A program made the translations under genes and the position numbers. 64,000 nucleotides of DNA from Embleya scabrispora DSM 41855. Lineage in GTDB: Bacteria > Actinomycetota > Actinomycetes > Streptomycetales > Streptomycetaceae. Below, piece by piece: positions 47,117-55,583 of the stretch. The notes under the pieces were generated by a model. It saw nothing but the letters and a program-made list of their open reading frames with translations, searched no databases and had not been told where the DNA came from. Location: positions 46,601 to 110,600 of the forward strand of contig NZ_KB889679.1 in assembly GCF_000372745.1 (NCBI RefSeq). The letters run 5' to 3'. Within the stretch, counting starts at the first letter, position 1, and every line of letters begins with the position of its first letter.

Positions 47117-48102
47117 ACGCTCGCGTCCCGGCCCGCCTTCGCGGCCTCCTCGGCCGCCGCGCGCTCGTCCTTCTTCGTCTTGCGCAGGCTCAGCACCGTG
47201 GTCACCGCCAGGGTCACCCCGATCACGCCGAGCGAGAGCGGGATGCCGATCTCCGGCACGTGCACACCCTGCCCGTGCAGCGCCTCGAAGATCAGCTTGA
47301 CGCCGATGAAGCCGAGGATCACCGACAGGCCGTACGACAGGTAGACGAGCTTCTTGAGCAGCCCGCCGATCAGGAAGTACAGCTGGCGCAGCCCCATCAG
47401 CGCGAACGCGTTCGCGGTGAAGACGATGTACGGCTCCTTGGTGAGGCCGAAGATCGCCGGGATCGAGTCCAGGGCGAACAGCACGTCGGTGGTGCCGACG
47501 GCGATCATCACGATCAGCATCGGGGTGACGAAGCGCTTGCCGTTCTCCTTCACCACGAGCTTCATGTCGCGGTAGCCGTCGGTGGTCGGCAACACCTTCT
47601 CGACCTTGCGCAGGAGGGCGTTCTCCTCGAACTCCTCCTCCTCGTCCGACTGGGCCTCCTTGATCAGCTTCCACGCGGTCCAGAGCAGGAACGCGCCGAA
47701 GATGAAGAAGACCCACGAGAACGCGGCGACGACCGCGGCGCCCGCGGCGATGAAGATGCCGCGCAGCACCAGCGCGAGCAGCACGCCGACCAGCAGCACC
47801 CGCTGCTGATACTGCGGCGGCACCGCGAACTTGCCCATGATCAGCACGAACACGAACAGGTTGTCGACGCTCAGCGACTTCTCGGTGATGAAGCCGGCGA
47901 AGAACTCGCCGGCGGGTGCCGATCCGGAGAAGACCCACAGGCCGATTCCGAACACGACGGCGAGACCGACCCAGAAGATGCCCCAGAGGGACGCCTCCTT
48001 GAGGGTGACCTCGTGCGGTTTGCGATTGAGGAACAGATCGACTGCCACCAGTGCCAACAGCACGACGATGGTCAGGATCCAGGCAACGGGTGAAACGTCC
48101 AC
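47113..48102 (-). CDS. terC: TerC-family integral membrane protein
   Basis: A 329-residue protein with about eight helices, starting WILTIVVLLALVAVDLFL. It has the family Asp-containing helices EKSLSVDNLFVFVLIM and VGTTDVLFALDSIPAIFGLTKEPYIVFTANAFALMGLR, which resemble metal-ion transport sites. A charged loop (EEEEFEENALLRKVEKVLP) sits in the middle. TerC proteins have been linked to tellurite resistance and to manganese export or metalation of exported proteins. GTG 48102 follows GGAGG at 5 bases. Two TerD-domain proteins lie 3 kb away. Confidence 0.93.
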   Translation of the reverse strand: MDVSPVAWILTIVVLLALVAVDLFLNRKPHEVTLKEASLWGIFWVGLAVVFGIGLWVFSGSAPAGEFFAGFITEKSLSVDNLFVFVLIMGKFAVPPQYQQRVLLVGVLLALVLRGIFIAAGAAVVAAFSWVFFIFGAFLLWTAWKLIKEAQSDEEEEFEENALLRKVEKVLPTTDGYRDMKLVVKENGKRFVTPMLIVMIAVGTTDVLFALDSIPAIFGLTKEPYIVFTANAFALMGLRQLYFLIGGLLKKLVYLSYGLSVILGFIGVKLIFEALHGQGVHVPEIGIPLSLGVIGVTLAVTTVLSLRKTKKDERAAAEEAAKAGRDASV

Positions 48103-48277
48103 TGCGCCTCCGGCAGACGTGGGGGGTCGCGTCATCGCCGGAGGGGGGATGTACCCCTCCGATTGCCTCCAGGATGCCAGAAGGTAAAGGAAACACCAAG
48201 CGATCCTTTGCCAAATCCTGGTGACAGGTTGTCGGAGACCGGCCTGCGGCGGCCCGCCGGGAGCGCCCGGACACCCG

Positions 48278-48934
48278 TCAGAGCACCGGCGCGAACCCCC
48301 GGCGCGGCTTGAGCACGGGCGCGGGCAACCGCTCCGGGGCCCGGGCGGGCGGCACCGGCAGACCCAGACTGCGGGTGCCCAGGCCGGCCAGCAGCAGCGG
48401 CAGCAGGCGCGCGGTCACCCGGGCATCGGCCAGGGCCGCGTGCGCGTCGGGGAAGGTCAGGCCGAAGTACGCACAACATGTCCCGAGCTTGTGGTCGGCC
48501 AGTGGCAGCCCGGACGCCTTCGCCAGCCTCATCGTGCACAGCGCGGGCAACGTCGGCGGGGCCAGGCCGGCCGCGACGAACTCGGCCTCCAGGAAACGCT
48601 GTTCGAAGGACGCGTTGTGGGCGACCACCACGGCGTTCGCGAGCAGGCCGGCCAACTCGCCGGCGATCTGCGCGAACCGGGGCGCGCCCACCACGTCGGC
48701 GGCGGTGATCCGATGCACGTGGCTCGCGCCCACCGAGCGCCCCGGATCCAGCAGCGTGGTCCATTCGCGCAGCACTTCACCGGTGCCGCGCATCCGCACC
48801 ACGCCGATCTCCACGATCCGATCCCCGCGGGCCGGCGAGAACCCCGTGGTCTCCAGGTCGACGACCGCGAATTCGGTCCGAGCGACCTCGGCGGGCACCC
48901 CGAGCATGCGCCCGGGATCGGCATAGGCGAACAA
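48278..48934 (-). CDS. DEDD-type 3'-5' exonuclease (DnaQ-like)
   Basis: A 218-residue exonuclease-fold protein. ExoI AVVDLETTGFSPARGDRIVEIGVV carries the first Asp and Glu. ExoII is VVAHNASFEQRFLEAEF (Asn-x-x-Phe), and ExoIII is HAALADARVTARLL (His and Asp of the DEDDh type). The tail is Pro/Arg-rich. Related proteins are the epsilon-like proofreading subunit and stand-alone nucleases; with no polymerase nearby, a stand-alone repair or turnover role is likelier. TTG 48934 was chosen from the AGGG spacing; ATG 48904 is possible. Confidence 0.9.
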   Translation of the reverse strand: MFAYADPGRMLGVPAEVARTEFAVVDLETTGFSPARGDRIVEIGVVRMRGTGEVLREWTTLLDPGRSVGASHVHRITAADVVGAPRFAQIAGELAGLLANAVVVAHNASFEQRFLEAEFVAAGLAPPTLPALCTMRLAKASGLPLADHKLGTCCAYFGLTFPDAHAALADARVTARLLPLLLAGLGTRSLGLPVPPARAPERLPAPVLKPRRGFAPVL

Positions 48935-49104
48935 GGCGACATCCCTCTCCCCCGGCCGCCTCGGTCACGACCGACGGGGCGAGAGTCTATGACCCCCGCC
49001 CCGCCACTTTCGCCGCATTGCCACGAACTGCCCGCTTCGAGCGACCCCCTTCAGCCCGGCGGGCGTTCGAGGCCGCCCCCTGCCGAAGGCCGAATCCCGC
49101 GCGC

Positions 49105-50859
49105 TCAGCGCCCGTTCGTGCCGGCGACCCACGACAACAGTTGCCGCGTGGCGTCCGCGCCGCCGGAGGGCAGGTCCGCCGTGTACACCCAGGGCAGCCC
49201 GATCCACGGGTCCATGATGTGGTCCTCCGGGATCGCGGTGAGCCGCAACAGCGAGCGCCACAACGGATCCAGCAGCGGCCCGAACGACTCGGCGTCCCCG
49301 CGCGAACCCACCACGATCACATGCACCCCGACCCTGGGCCCCTCCTCGACGATGTGCCGCAACTGGGCCGCACTGCGATCGTCGAAGCCGAACGGGAAGT
49401 CGTGCACCAGGACCAACTGCCGGGCCAGGTCCAGATCGCTCGGCAGTGAGTCCACCGCGTCGTTGGCCACCGCCATCCGCACCAGTTCGATCCGGTCCAG
49501 GATCCGCCCGAGCAGCGCGGACACGTCGGCCGCGTCGGTGGCCACCGGTCCCACCAACAGCCCGGACGACGCAAGCGGCTGCAACGGCGCGGCAGCCGTA
49601 CCCTTGCCCGCCGGGTCGATCACGTGCACCTTGAACTCGCCCACCGGGAACGCCGCGAACATCCGCGCGGTCAGCGACACCGCGAGCTCGTCGGCCCGCT
49701 CCGCGCCGTTGCCCCGCTCGCCCTCCAGGCCGGTCGCGCCGGTGTCGATCCACAACCCGCGATCCATCGGCAACCGCAACACCATCGGCACTCGCAGCTC
49801 CGGCCGTTCCGGCAGGTGCAGGTCGCCGAGCCGAATCGCCGGCGCCCCGTCCTCGGGCGCCTGCCACCCGGCCCACGAGGTGCTGTCCCAACGCGCCATC
49901 ACCGGCGGCAGGTTCGGCTCCAGCTGCTCGACCTCGCCGACCAGCTGCGCGGTGTCCCGGTCGAGCACGGCCTTGGCCTGCTCGGCCAGCGCCCGGTGCC
50001 GATCACGCGCGGTGTCCTGCGCGGCCAGCCCCGCCGGCGAGAAGCGCGCGGCCGGGTCGTTCAGGACGCCTTCCAGCTCCTTGTCCAACCGACCGTCGGC
50101 GTACTCGATCGCCGATCGGTAGGCGGCGGCCGATCGCGCCGCGTCCTCGAACACGCCCCAGACCTGCTCGTACAGCTTCTCCACCTCGCGCCGCGCGGCC
50201 CGCTGCGCGGCCTCGCGCTCGACGTCCGGCGGGGCCGCGGCCCACGCCATGCCGCCGTTCGGGTCCACTCGCGGCACGGTGCCCGGCTCGCGCGGCTCGG
50301 TGGGCGCGTTCGCGGCGCTGAACGGCGCGGCGGCGGGTCCGCCGAGCGCGGTGCGCGCCCGGTCCACCACCCGCGCCCGGTTCTGCACGCCGACGTCCCT
50401 GAGCAGCGCCTCCAGGCCGGCCTCGTAGCCCTGCCCGACGGCGCGCACCTTCCAGGCGCCCTGGCGTCGATACAGCTCGACCGTATGCAGCGCGCGCTCG
50501 CTGCCCAGATCGGTGATCCGGAACGTGGCCAGGTCCTCGCCGGCCGCCCGCACGGTGACCACCGGCGCCGCGACCACGCCGAACCGGTCCACGCCGCCGC
50601 CCTCCAGCGAGGCGCCCACCAGCACCCGCTCGATCTCGGCGGGCAGCTTGTCCAGCTCGAAGGTCGCACCGGCCTGACGGATGGCCACCCCGACGGTGTC
50701 GACACCACCGCGCTGGATCACATCGTCGTCGCCGCGGACCCGATCGTCGGCGCCCACCAGGGTCGCCACCAGCTCGACCGGGCATTGCGCCGCGATCTCG
50801 ACCTCCACCCGCGTGTCGGGCAGTGCCAGGTTCTGACCCCGTACCAGTTCGGTGCTCAC
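49105..50859 (-). CDS. TerD-domain protein fused to an FtsK-like region lacking a P-loop
   Basis: 584 residues. The N-terminal about 170 form a TerD-like domain (LVRGQNLALPDTRVEVEI, VLVGASLEGG, FRITDLGSERALHTVELYRRQGAWKVRAVGQGY). A coiled, Ala/Glu-rich linker follows. The C-terminal about 260 residues have the order of an FtsK/HerA-type ATPase (MVLRLPMDRGLWIDTGATG, FKVHVIDPAGKG, RQLVLVHDFPFGFDD, GPRVGVHVIVVGSRG). The position of Walker A reads DTGATGLEGERG, with no Gly-Lys-Ser/Thr. It may therefore bind nucleotide weakly or not at all. Ter proteins act in envelope and phage stress; the exact role is unknown. ATG 50859 is the start. TerD follows upstream in the same direction. Confidence 0.8.
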   Translation of the reverse strand: MSTELVRGQNLALPDTRVEVEIAAQCPVELVATLVGADDRVRGDDDVIQRGGVDTVGVAIRQAGATFELDKLPAEIERVLVGASLEGGGVDRFGVVAAPVVTVRAAGEDLATFRITDLGSERALHTVELYRRQGAWKVRAVGQGYEAGLEALLRDVGVQNRARVVDRARTALGGPAAAPFSAANAPTEPREPGTVPRVDPNGGMAWAAAPPDVEREAAQRAARREVEKLYEQVWGVFEDAARSAAAYRSAIEYADGRLDKELEGVLNDPAARFSPAGLAAQDTARDRHRALAEQAKAVLDRDTAQLVGEVEQLEPNLPPVMARWDSTSWAGWQAPEDGAPAIRLGDLHLPERPELRVPMVLRLPMDRGLWIDTGATGLEGERGNGAERADELAVSLTARMFAAFPVGEFKVHVIDPAGKGTAAAPLQPLASSGLLVGPVATDAADVSALLGRILDRIELVRMAVANDAVDSLPSDLDLARQLVLVHDFPFGFDDRSAAQLRHIVEEGPRVGVHVIVVGSRGDAESFGPLLDPLWRSLLRLTAIPEDHIMDPWIGLPWVYTADLPSGGADATRQLLSWVAGTNGR

Positions 50860-50963
50860 GTGCGTTCGTCCCCTCCCCGCCCCGCCGGGACGGACCCCGC
50901 GCGAGCGGGCCGGGAGGCGTGATCCGCCCGTCCCGGCCCGCTCACCATGTTTGGTTGTGCGTC

Positions 50964-51536
50964 CTACAGGTGCGCCATCAGAGCCGGAAGCAGGTCGCGC
51001 AGGGTCTGACCGTGCGCGGGCTCGCCGATCGCGGCCATCTTCCAGCCGGTGCCGTGCCGGTAGAGCTTGGCCATGATCTGGCCCGTGTAGTTGCCACCGC
51101 CGGAGAGCGTGTAGCGCGCCAGCTCGGTGTTCGTGGTCTCGTCCACGATCCGGCAGAACGCGTTCTCGATCTCCTGGAAGGTCTGCCCCTGGAACGAGCT
51201 GACCGTGAAGATGATCTGGTCCACGTGCACCGGCACGCGGGACAGGTCCACGAGGATCGACTCGTCGTCGCCGTCACCGTGCCCGGTCAGGTTGTCGCCG
51301 GTGTGGCGAACGGACCCGTCCTTGCTGGTGAGCTGGCCGAAGTAGCAGACGTCGACCGGCTGGTTCTCGGCGAAGAGCACGCACGAGGCATCGAGGTCGA
51401 CCTCCTTCTCCCGGCTGCCGAACAGGCCGCGGCGCTTGATGGCGTCCCATCCCAGGCCCATCCGGACCATGGTCAGCTCGCCACCACCCGGCTTGTCGAG
51501 TGAAATCCTCTGGCCCTTGGACATGTTGACGGCCAC
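50964..51536 (-). CDS. terD: TerD-family calcium-binding stress protein
   Basis: 190 residues covering one complete TerD domain. SKGQRISLDKPGGGELTMVRMGLGWDA is the family start. DASCVLFAENQ, HTGDNLTGHGDGDDESILVDLSRVP (acidic calcium-binding loop) and FCRIVDETTNTELARYTLS follow. The end is YRHGTGWKMAAIGEPAHGQTLRDLLP. It is cytoplasmic. The family is implicated in tellurite, metal and phage stress and in calcium-dependent development in streptomycetes. GTG 51536 has GGGGAG 9 bases upstream; ATG 51524 is the alternative. The second, fused TerD protein follows it after about 100 bases. Confidence 0.94.
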   Translation of the reverse strand: MAVNMSKGQRISLDKPGGGELTMVRMGLGWDAIKRRGLFGSREKEVDLDASCVLFAENQPVDVCYFGQLTSKDGSVRHTGDNLTGHGDGDDESILVDLSRVPVHVDQIIFTVSSFQGQTFQEIENAFCRIVDETTNTELARYTLSGGGNYTGQIMAKLYRHGTGWKMAAIGEPAHGQTLRDLLPALMAHL

Positions 51537-51749
51537 TGGCGACGTCTCCCCTCACAGATTTGGTCACGCGGCGCGCGAACGCCGTCCCGTGGTCGGGGCG
51601 GGCCCACACTGGCCGCAGAGTAGTCCTCGGGAGCCGCCGGTGTCCCGGCGAGCCCCCTCGGTGACATTCAGGATCACGAACCTACCGGTCAAGACGTACG
51701 GACTTCACGGGCCGTTCCCTCATCCCCGCGATCCGTCCCGGACATCGTG

Positions 51750-53828
51750 CTACGCGATGCCCGCCGCCTTCATCCCGCGAAGCTCCTTCTTCAGCTCCCC
51801 GACCTCGTCGCGCAACCGCGCGGCCAGTTCGAATTGCAGTTCCGAGGCTGCGGCGTGCATCTGCTCGGTCATCACCCGGATCATGTCCGCGAGATCGGCC
51901 GCGGGCAGATTGTCCGCCGCCGCCTTCTTGCCCAGCGAGGGCACCGGCGCCTTCTGCCGACCCTTGTTGCCGGACAGCAGATCGGCGGTGTCCGCGTCCT
52001 CGCGCGAGATCGAGTCGAGAATGTCCACGATCTTCTTGCGCAGCGGTTGCGGGTCGATGCCGCGTTCGGTGTTGTACGCGATCTGCTTGGCCCGTCGACG
52101 GTTGGTCTCGTCGATCGCCTTGGCCATCGACGGGGTGATCTTGTCCGCGTACATGTGCACCTGGCCGGACACGTTGCGCGCCGCGCGACCGATGGTCTGG
52201 ATCAGCGAGGTGCCCGAGCGCAGGAAGCCCTCCTTGTCCGCGTCCAGGATGGACACGAGCGAGACCTCGGGCAGGTCCAGGCCCTCGCGCAGCAGGTTGA
52301 TGCCCACCAGCACGTCGTACTCGCCCAGTCGCAGCTCGCGCAGCAGCTCGACCCGGCGCAGCGTGTCGATGTCGCTGTGCAGGTAGCGCACCCGCACACC
52401 CTGCTCCAGGAAGTAGTCCGTGAGGTCCTCGGACATCTTCTTGGTGAGCGTGGTGACCAGGACCCGCTCGTCCTTCTCGGCCCGGGTGCGGATCTCGTGC
52501 AGCAGGTCGTCGATCTGGCCCTCGGTCGGCTTGACCACGACCTCGGGGTCGACCAGGCCGGTCGGGCGGATGATCTGCTCGACCACCGCGTCCGCCTTGG
52601 CCAGCTCGTACTTGCCGGGGGTCGCGGACAGGTACACCGTCTGCCCGACCCGCTCCAGGAACTCCTCCCACTTCAGCGGGCGATTGTCCATCGCGGACGG
52701 CAGCCGGAAGCCGTGCTCGACCAGGGTGCGCTTGCGCGACGCGTCGCCCTCGTACATCGCGCCGATCTGCGGCACGGTCACGTGCGACTCGTCCAGCACC
52801 AGCACGAAATCCTCGGGGAAGTAGTCGAGGAGTGTGTTCGGCGCGGTGCCGGCTTCGCGGCCGTCCATGTGCCGCGAGTAGTTCTCGATGCCGGAGCAGG
52901 TGCCGATCTGGCGGAGCATCTCGATGTCGTACGTGGTCCGCATCCGCAGCCGCTGGGCCTCCAGCACCTTGCCCTGCTTGTCCATCCGGGCGAGCGTCTC
53001 CTCGAGCTCGCGCTCGATCCCGGCGACCGCGCGCTCCATGCGCTCGGGGCCGGCCACGTAGTGGGTGGCGGGGAAGACGTAGAGCTCCTCGTCCTCGCTG
53101 ACCACCTCGCCGGTGAGCGGGTGCAGCGTCATCAGCGACTCGATCTCGTCGCCGAACATCTCGATCCGCACGGCCAGCTCTTCATACACCGGGAAGATCT
53201 CGATCGTGTCGCCGCGCACCCGGAAGGTGCCGCGGGTGAACGCGACGTCGTTGCGGGTGTACTGGTTGCCGACGAAGCGGCGCAGCAGCGCGTCCCGCTC
53301 GATCTCCTCGCCGACCCGCAGCCGCACCATCCGGTCGACGTACTCCTGCGGGGTGCCGAGGCCGTAGATGCAGGACACGGACGCCACCACGATCACGTCG
53401 CGCCGGGTCAGCAGCGAGTTGGTGGTCGAGTGCCGCAGCCGCTCGACCTCCTCGTTGATCGAGGAGTCCTTCTCGATGTAGGTGTCCGTGGTCGGGACGT
53501 ACGCCTCGGGCTGGTAGTAGTCGTAGTACGAGACGAAGTACTCGACGGCGTTGTTGGGCAGCAGCTCACGAAACTCGTTGGCGAGCTGTGCCGCGAGGGT
53601 CTTGTTGGGCGCCATGACAAGGGTCGGCCGCTGGAGCCGCTCGATCATCCACGCGGTCGTCGCCGATTTCCCGGTGCCGGTCGCACCGAGCAACACCACA
53701 TTCTTGTCGCCCGCGTTGACCCGCTGTTCGAGAAGATCGATCGCCTGCGGCTGGTCACCGGACGGCCGATAGGGACTGACGACCTCGAAGGGCGCCACTT
53801 TGCGTTCGAGATCGGTAATGGGTCGCAC
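51750..53828 (-). CDS. uvrB: Excinuclease ABC subunit B
   Basis: A 692-residue helicase-like loader of nucleotide excision repair. The N-terminus [27 protein letters not shown] leads to Walker [17 protein letters not shown] and the beta-hairpin [28 protein letters not shown]. The DE-x-H motif is [17 protein letters not shown], and helicase motifs V/VI include [31 protein letters not shown] and IGRAARN. The C-terminal UVR motif is [23 protein letters not shown] 53828 was chosen because homologues begin MRP near here. TTG 53858 adds ten residues but lies inside a hairpin. Confidence 0.96.
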   Translation of the reverse strand: MRPITDLERKVAPFEVVSPYRPSGDQPQAIDLLEQRVNAGDKNVVLLGATGTGKSATTAWMIERLQRPTLVMAPNKTLAAQLANEFRELLPNNAVEYFVSYYDYYQPEAYVPTTDTYIEKDSSINEEVERLRHSTTNSLLTRRDVIVVASVSCIYGLGTPQEYVDRMVRLRVGEEIERDALLRRFVGNQYTRNDVAFTRGTFRVRGDTIEIFPVYEELAVRIEMFGDEIESLMTLHPLTGEVVSEDEELYVFPATHYVAGPERMERAVAGIERELEETLARMDKQGKVLEAQRLRMRTTYDIEMLRQIGTCSGIENYSRHMDGREAGTAPNTLLDYFPEDFVLVLDESHVTVPQIGAMYEGDASRKRTLVEHGFRLPSAMDNRPLKWEEFLERVGQTVYLSATPGKYELAKADAVVEQIIRPTGLVDPEVVVKPTEGQIDDLLHEIRTRAEKDERVLVTTLTKKMSEDLTDYFLEQGVRVRYLHSDIDTLRRVELLRELRLGEYDVLVGINLLREGLDLPEVSLVSILDADKEGFLRSGTSLIQTIGRAARNVSGQVHMYADKITPSMAKAIDETNRRRAKQIAYNTERGIDPQPLRKKIVDILDSISREDADTADLLSGNKGRQKAPVPSLGKKAAADNLPAADLADMIRVMTEQMHAAASELQFELAARLRDEVGELKKELRGMKAAGIA

Positions 53829-53852
53829 GGAATACACGTTACGGGTCCGGAC

Positions 53853-53880
53853 CGACAAGCGGCGTGGACGCCGCTTGTCG
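53853..53880 (-). terminator. Perfect hairpin between coaE and uvrB
   Basis: 12-base arms CGACAAGCGGCG and CGCCGCTTGTCG with a TGGA loop, 25 bases before the chosen uvrB start and about 150 bases after coaE. It probably ends the coaE transcript. It could also act in the uvrB leader. Confidence 0.65.
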
Positions 53881-54033
53881 GTGGAGCGTGGCCGGCGGCG
53901 GCGGAGCCGCCTCCGCGATCAAGTCGTGGGCGCGGACGCGCCTGGCCGCCGCAGTCGCAACGGCCCGCCGGTCGGGCGCCTGCGGGCGACCGGCAGCCGG
54001 ACGAGCGCAGCGACGTCGCGAGGCCGCGGGGCC

Positions 54034-54633
54034 TCAGTCGCCCGTCAATCGCTCCCACAACGCCAGAATCTGCGGCTCCAACGCCGAGAGCGGCCCATCG
54101 TTGTCGATCACCACATCCGCGACGGCCAACCGCTGCTCCCGAGACGCCTGCGCGGCCATGCGGGCCCGAGCGTCCGCCTCGGCCATCCCCCGCAGTCGGA
54201 CCAGCCGATCCAGCTGCGTCGCCTCCGCGGCGTCCACCACCACGACCAGGTCGTACAGCTTCGCCAGGTCGTTCTCCGCCAACAGTGGCACATCGTTGAC
54301 CAGCACCGCGTCCTCCCCGGCAGCGGCCGTCAACTCCGCCGCGCGGTCGCCGACGAGCGGGTGCACGATCGCGTTGAGCGCGGCCAACCGCTCCGGCGAC
54401 CCGAAGACGATCCGGCCCAGGCCCGGACGGTCGAGCGAGCCGTCCGGCAGCAGCACCCCTTCGCCGAACTCCGCCACCACCGCCGCCAGCCCCGGCGTGC
54501 CCGGCGCCACCACCTCGCGGGCGATCCGGTCCGAGTCGATCACCACCGCGCCCAGCTCGGCGAGCCGCCGCGCCACCTCGCTCTTGCCCGCGCCGATGCC
54601 GCCGGTGAGCCCGACGTTGCCCCTGCTGCCCAT
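54034..54633 (-). CDS. coaE: Dephospho-CoA kinase
   Basis: A 199-residue kinase for the last step of coenzyme A synthesis. It has P-loop [36 protein letters not shown], then the [23 protein letters not shown] segment. [26 protein letters not shown] and [11 protein letters not shown] complete the fold. In mycobacteria a DUF domain is fused C-terminally; here only the kinase is present. It is transcribed leftward, after the dprE2 terminator and before uvrB. Confidence 0.96.
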   Translation of the reverse strand: MGSRGNVGLTGGIGAGKSEVARRLAELGAVVIDSDRIAREVVAPGTPGLAAVVAEFGEGVLLPDGSLDRPGLGRIVFGSPERLAALNAIVHPLVGDRAAELTAAAGEDAVLVNDVPLLAENDLAKLYDLVVVVDAAEATQLDRLVRLRGMAEADARARMAAQASREQRLAVADVVIDNDGPLSALEPQILALWERLTGD

Positions 54634-54726
54634 GCCGCGCCCCTCGTACGTCTTCGGGTGGACCAGAACCGGGCCACGGTAGGCCAGGCGCCCTCAGGGT
54701 AGAAGGGCGCCGCCCCCGGACACACG

Positions 54727-54759
54727 CGAGCCCGCCCCGGGCACACCGGGACGGGCTCG
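54727..54759 (-). terminator. Terminator after dprE2
   Basis: 14-base arms CGAGCCCGCCCCGG and CCGGGACGGGCTCG with one mismatch and a GCACA loop, 21 bases after the dprE2 stop. It closes the four-gene DPA cassette. Confidence 0.75.
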
Positions 54760-54780
54760 GTCGCGACGACGGACCGCGGG

Positions 54781-55536
54781 TCAGATGTTCAGCTTGCGAA
54801 AGATCGGCCGCGGGACGTGCCGCAGCGCGGACATCACGAAGCGGAACTGGCCCGGCACCCAGACCACGGACGACTTGCGACGCAGGCCCTTGACGATCGC
54901 CTCGGCGACCACCTCCGGCGTGGTGGCCAGCGGCACGTCCGGCAGGCCCTCGGTCATCTTGGTCCTCACGAAGCCCGGCCGCACCACCATCACGTGCACG
55001 CCGGTGCCGTGCAGCTTGTCGCCCAGGCCCTGGGCGAACGCGTCCAGGCCGGCCTTGGTCGAACCGTAGATGAAGTTCGACTTGCGGGCCCGCTCGCCGG
55101 CCACCGACGAGATCACCGCGAGCGCGCCGTGGCCCTGCCGGGACAGCGCGTTGGCCGCCGCCAGCCCGGCCGAGACGCCGCCCACGTAGTTGACCTGCGC
55201 GACGCGCGCGGCGGCGGCCGGGGACTTCTCGTCCGCGTCCTGGTCGCCCAGGACGCCGAAGGCGAGCAGCACGACGTCGATGTCGCCGGCGGCGAAGACC
55301 TCGTCGATGGTCTTCTCGTGGTCGTCGGTCTCGGCCGCGTCGAAGCCGACCACCTCGACCGTGGCGCCGAGGCCGCGCAGCTGCTCGGCGGCCGCGTCCA
55401 GCGCGGCGGAGGGGCGGCCGGCGAGCACGACCCGCCGAACCCGCTCGGCGACCATCGCGCGAGCCGTGGTCAGCGCGATCTCGGAGGTGCCGCCGAGAAC
55501 GAGCAGGGACTGCGGGGCGCCCAGGGCGTCTTTCAC
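54781..55536 (-). CDS. dprE2: Decaprenylphospho-beta-D-erythro-pentofuranosid-2-ulose 2-reductase (DprE2-like)
   Basis: A 251-residue short-chain dehydrogenase. The cofactor site is LLVLGGTSEIALTTARAM, and NNAG is replaced by the DprE2-like LLAFGVLGDQ. The catalytic Ser is in VISSVAGERARKSN, and Tyr/Lys are in FIYGSTKAGLDAFAQGL. Together with DprE1 it epimerises decaprenylphosphoryl ribose to arabinose, reducing the 2-keto intermediate. The start is GTG 55536 with AAGGA close upstream. It follows dprE1 by 47 bases. Without the neighbours it would be a generic SDR; the context makes DprE2 likely. Confidence 0.92.
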   Translation of the reverse strand: MKDALGAPQSLLVLGGTSEIALTTARAMVAERVRRVVLAGRPSAALDAAAEQLRGLGATVEVVGFDAAETDDHEKTIDEVFAAGDIDVVLLAFGVLGDQDADEKSPAAAARVAQVNYVGGVSAGLAAANALSRQGHGALAVISSVAGERARKSNFIYGSTKAGLDAFAQGLGDKLHGTGVHVMVVRPGFVRTKMTEGLPDVPLATTPEVVAEAIVKGLRRKSSVVWVPGQFRFVMSALRHVPRPIFRKLNI

Positions 55537-55583
55537 GGTGTGTCCTTCACAAGTGGTTCACGAGAAGACGGAAGAGGGGTGGA

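Noticed and set aside
49105..50859. A functional FtsK/SpoIIIE DNA translocase
   Set aside because: There is no Walker A lysine, no gamma domain, and the N-terminus is TerD rather than a membrane anchor.
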